A DNA stretch of 8,841 nucleotides from contig CALPNL020000075.1 of the NCBI GenBank assembly GCA_943324925.2, positions 1-8,841 of the forward strand. The letters are read 5' to 3'. Positions 7,670 through 8,841 of the stretch are shown piece after piece. The translations under genes and the position numbers were made by a program. Within the stretch, counting starts at the first letter, position 1, and every line of letters begins with the position of its first letter. The notes under the pieces are model-generated. The model saw only the letters and a program-made list of their open reading frames with translations, did not search any database and was not told the DNA's origin. The stretch comes from Chitinophaga pinensis. GTDB taxonomy: Bacteria > Bacteroidota > Bacteroidia > Flavobacteriales > Flavobacteriaceae.

Positions 7670-8841
7670 TTATGGTTTTATTATATAAACTAGTATTTTC
7701 ATCATTTCCTTTGCTGAAACTTGACCTCTAATTACAATATCTTCTTTTGGAGTGGCATCTCCAATTTCGTAAGTTACTCCAACGGCATTGTGGCCATATA
7801 AAAACCATCCTTTAGAAACGGGTTCTTGGCTATTTCCAGAAGATTCATTCACTTTATATCCAGGAATATTTCGTTCTAAACCGGCAAACCAATAATCAAT
7901 GAAATTTGGTATTGAAGTGTTTTCTCTTTTTTTATTAGTATAAAAAACATCTTTAGTGGTGGAATGAAAATCCAAACCTAAAATAATATCTCCTTCATCA
8001 TCTTCTGAAGCATTATTAATGAACCTAACAATTTGTTTAATTTCAGGCTGATTGTATACAGACCAATCTCTATTTAAATCTATTCCACCATAATTATGTC
8101 GCCAATGTCCAAGATCAACACCATCTGGATTCGCTATCGGAAAAGCAATAATTCGGTAGGTTTTTAAAAAAACATCAGACAATTCTGAACCATCCAGGAT
8201 AGTTGATAAAAAGCTTTGAAACGCATAATAGCCTGTTGTTTCTGGAGGATGTTGGCGTGTGAGTAAAACAATAATTTTTTTATTTTTTTTATCTCCTTTA
8301 TAGATGTCTAGTACTGGAATATTTTTACCAAGTACTGAATTTCCAGCGCTTTTAACAGTTACATATTCTTTGCCTGAAACAATACTCGTATACCAATTTT
8401 TAACGTCTGTTGAAGATTGGATTTCTTGAGCTGCAACCAAAATAGGTTCTTTTCTTAAATTCAGTTTAATTGTAACAATACTGTCTTTTTTATATACAAA
8501 AACAGGGTCAATAGTAGTCCAATTATTATTTATCTTCAGTTTTGGTATGTACCTATGTTTATAGTCTTTAGGGTATCGAAAAGTAAAATAAAAAGGCTTT
8601 GGTGTACTTGACCAAGTTGTGAAAGCATAATAACCACTATTATTAATTGGAGAATTTTCGGGTTTTATTATTACAATAGCAGTACTGTCGTTTTCTAGAG
8701 TAAAGTCACTTAATCTCGCCCCATCAAATTCATTACTCGCAAAAACACCCGCTTTTTCTAACTCGAATGTTTTTTTTGTTTGTAATTCAATTGGCTTAGT
8801 TTTAGTATTTACTGGAGAGTTAAAAGATACCGATTGTTGAG
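7670..8841 (-). CDS. M14-family zinc carboxypeptidase, 5' end beyond the right edge
   Basis: The frame is open from the right edge to the TAA at 7672-7670, giving 389 visible residues; the true start is outside the window. The TTG at 8440 is an internal leucine codon, not a start. About the first 120 residues form a beta-rich region (including INNSGYYAFTTWSS and PFYFTFRYP). It resembles the N-terminal domain of cytosolic-carboxypeptidase-type M14 enzymes. The catalytic domain then shows the full M14 set: zinc ligands H and E in RQHPPET (His codon at 8251-8249), the NPDGV..GHWRHN arginine block, the DLNRDW asparagine-arginine pair, the third zinc ligand in GLDFHST, and the catalytic glutamate in TYEIGD. 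The enzyme should remove C-terminal residues or cleave peptide/isopeptide amide bonds. No sorting domain is present at the C-terminus; export cannot be judged without the N-terminus. The susC start follows 42 bp after its stop, on the same strand, which suggests a shared operon and a role in processing the imported ligand. Confidence 0.9.
   Translation of the reverse strand, partial: QQSVSFNSPVNTKTKPIELQTKKTFELEKAGVFASNEFDGARLSDFTLENDSTAIVIIKPENSPINNSGYYAFTTWSSTPKPFYFTFRYPKDYKHRYIPKLKINNNWTTIDPVFVYKKDSIVTIKLNLRKEPILVAAQEIQSSTDVKNWYTSIVSGKEYVTVKSAGNSVLGKNIPVLDIYKGDKKNKKIIVLLTRQHPPETTGYYAFQSFLSTILDGSELSDVFLKTYRIIAFPIANPDGVDLGHWRHNYGGIDLNRDWSVYNQPEIKQIVRFINNASEDDEGDIILGLDFHSTTKDVFYTNKKRENTSIPNFIDYWFAGLERNIPGYKVNESSGNSQEPVSKGWFLYGHNAVGVTYEIGDATPKEDIVIRGQVSAKEMMKILVYIIKP

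Noticed and set aside
8438..8440. TTG at 8440 as the start codon of the M14 peptidase
   Set aside because: The same frame is open for another 133 codons to the window edge and encodes a coherent beta-rich domain, so the TTG is an internal leucine codon.

Overview
The window looks like chromosomal DNA of a Bacteroidota bacterium, most likely a flavobacterium. It is strongly AT-rich, has tightly packed genes without Shine-Dalgarno motifs, and encodes a SusC/SusD outer-membrane uptake pair plus a protein ending in a type IX secretion (T9SS) sorting domain, which is a hallmark of this phylum. All genes lie on the minus strand, so transcription runs from high to low coordinates.

In transcription order the layout is: (1) an M14 zinc carboxypeptidase cut by the right edge (7670-8841); (2) a SusC/RagA-type TonB-dependent outer-membrane transporter (4379-7627); (3) its SusD/RagB-type surface lipoprotein (2931-4373), 5 bp behind it; (4) a strong intrinsic terminator hairpin (2871-2909); (5) a lipoprotein of the N-acyl-D-amino-acid deacylase (D-aminoacylase) family (1297-2850); (6) a secreted N-formylglutamate-amidohydrolase-like protein with a T9SS C-terminal domain (95-1273); (7) the first 15 codons of another exported protein, cut by the left edge (1-46). 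Intergenic gaps are 5-80 bp, so no stretch over 300 bases lacks a gene. No tRNA, rRNA, CRISPR array, insertion sequence, integrase or regulatory gene is visible.

The gene content suggests a SusCD-based nutrient-acquisition locus dedicated to amide bonds rather than glycans. No glycoside hydrolase or polysaccharide lyase is present; every enzyme visible belongs to a family that cleaves C-N amide or peptide bonds. A plausible model is as follows. A T9SS-exported hydrolase acts outside or on the cell surface. SusCD captures and imports the peptide or N-acyl-amino-acid product. The lipoprotein deacylase and the M14 peptidase finish degradation. The actual substrate cannot be read from the sequence; D-residue-containing or N-blocked peptides are the natural hypothesis. 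The terminator between susD and the deacylase gene suggests that the transporter is expressed at a higher level than the downstream enzymes, or separately from them.
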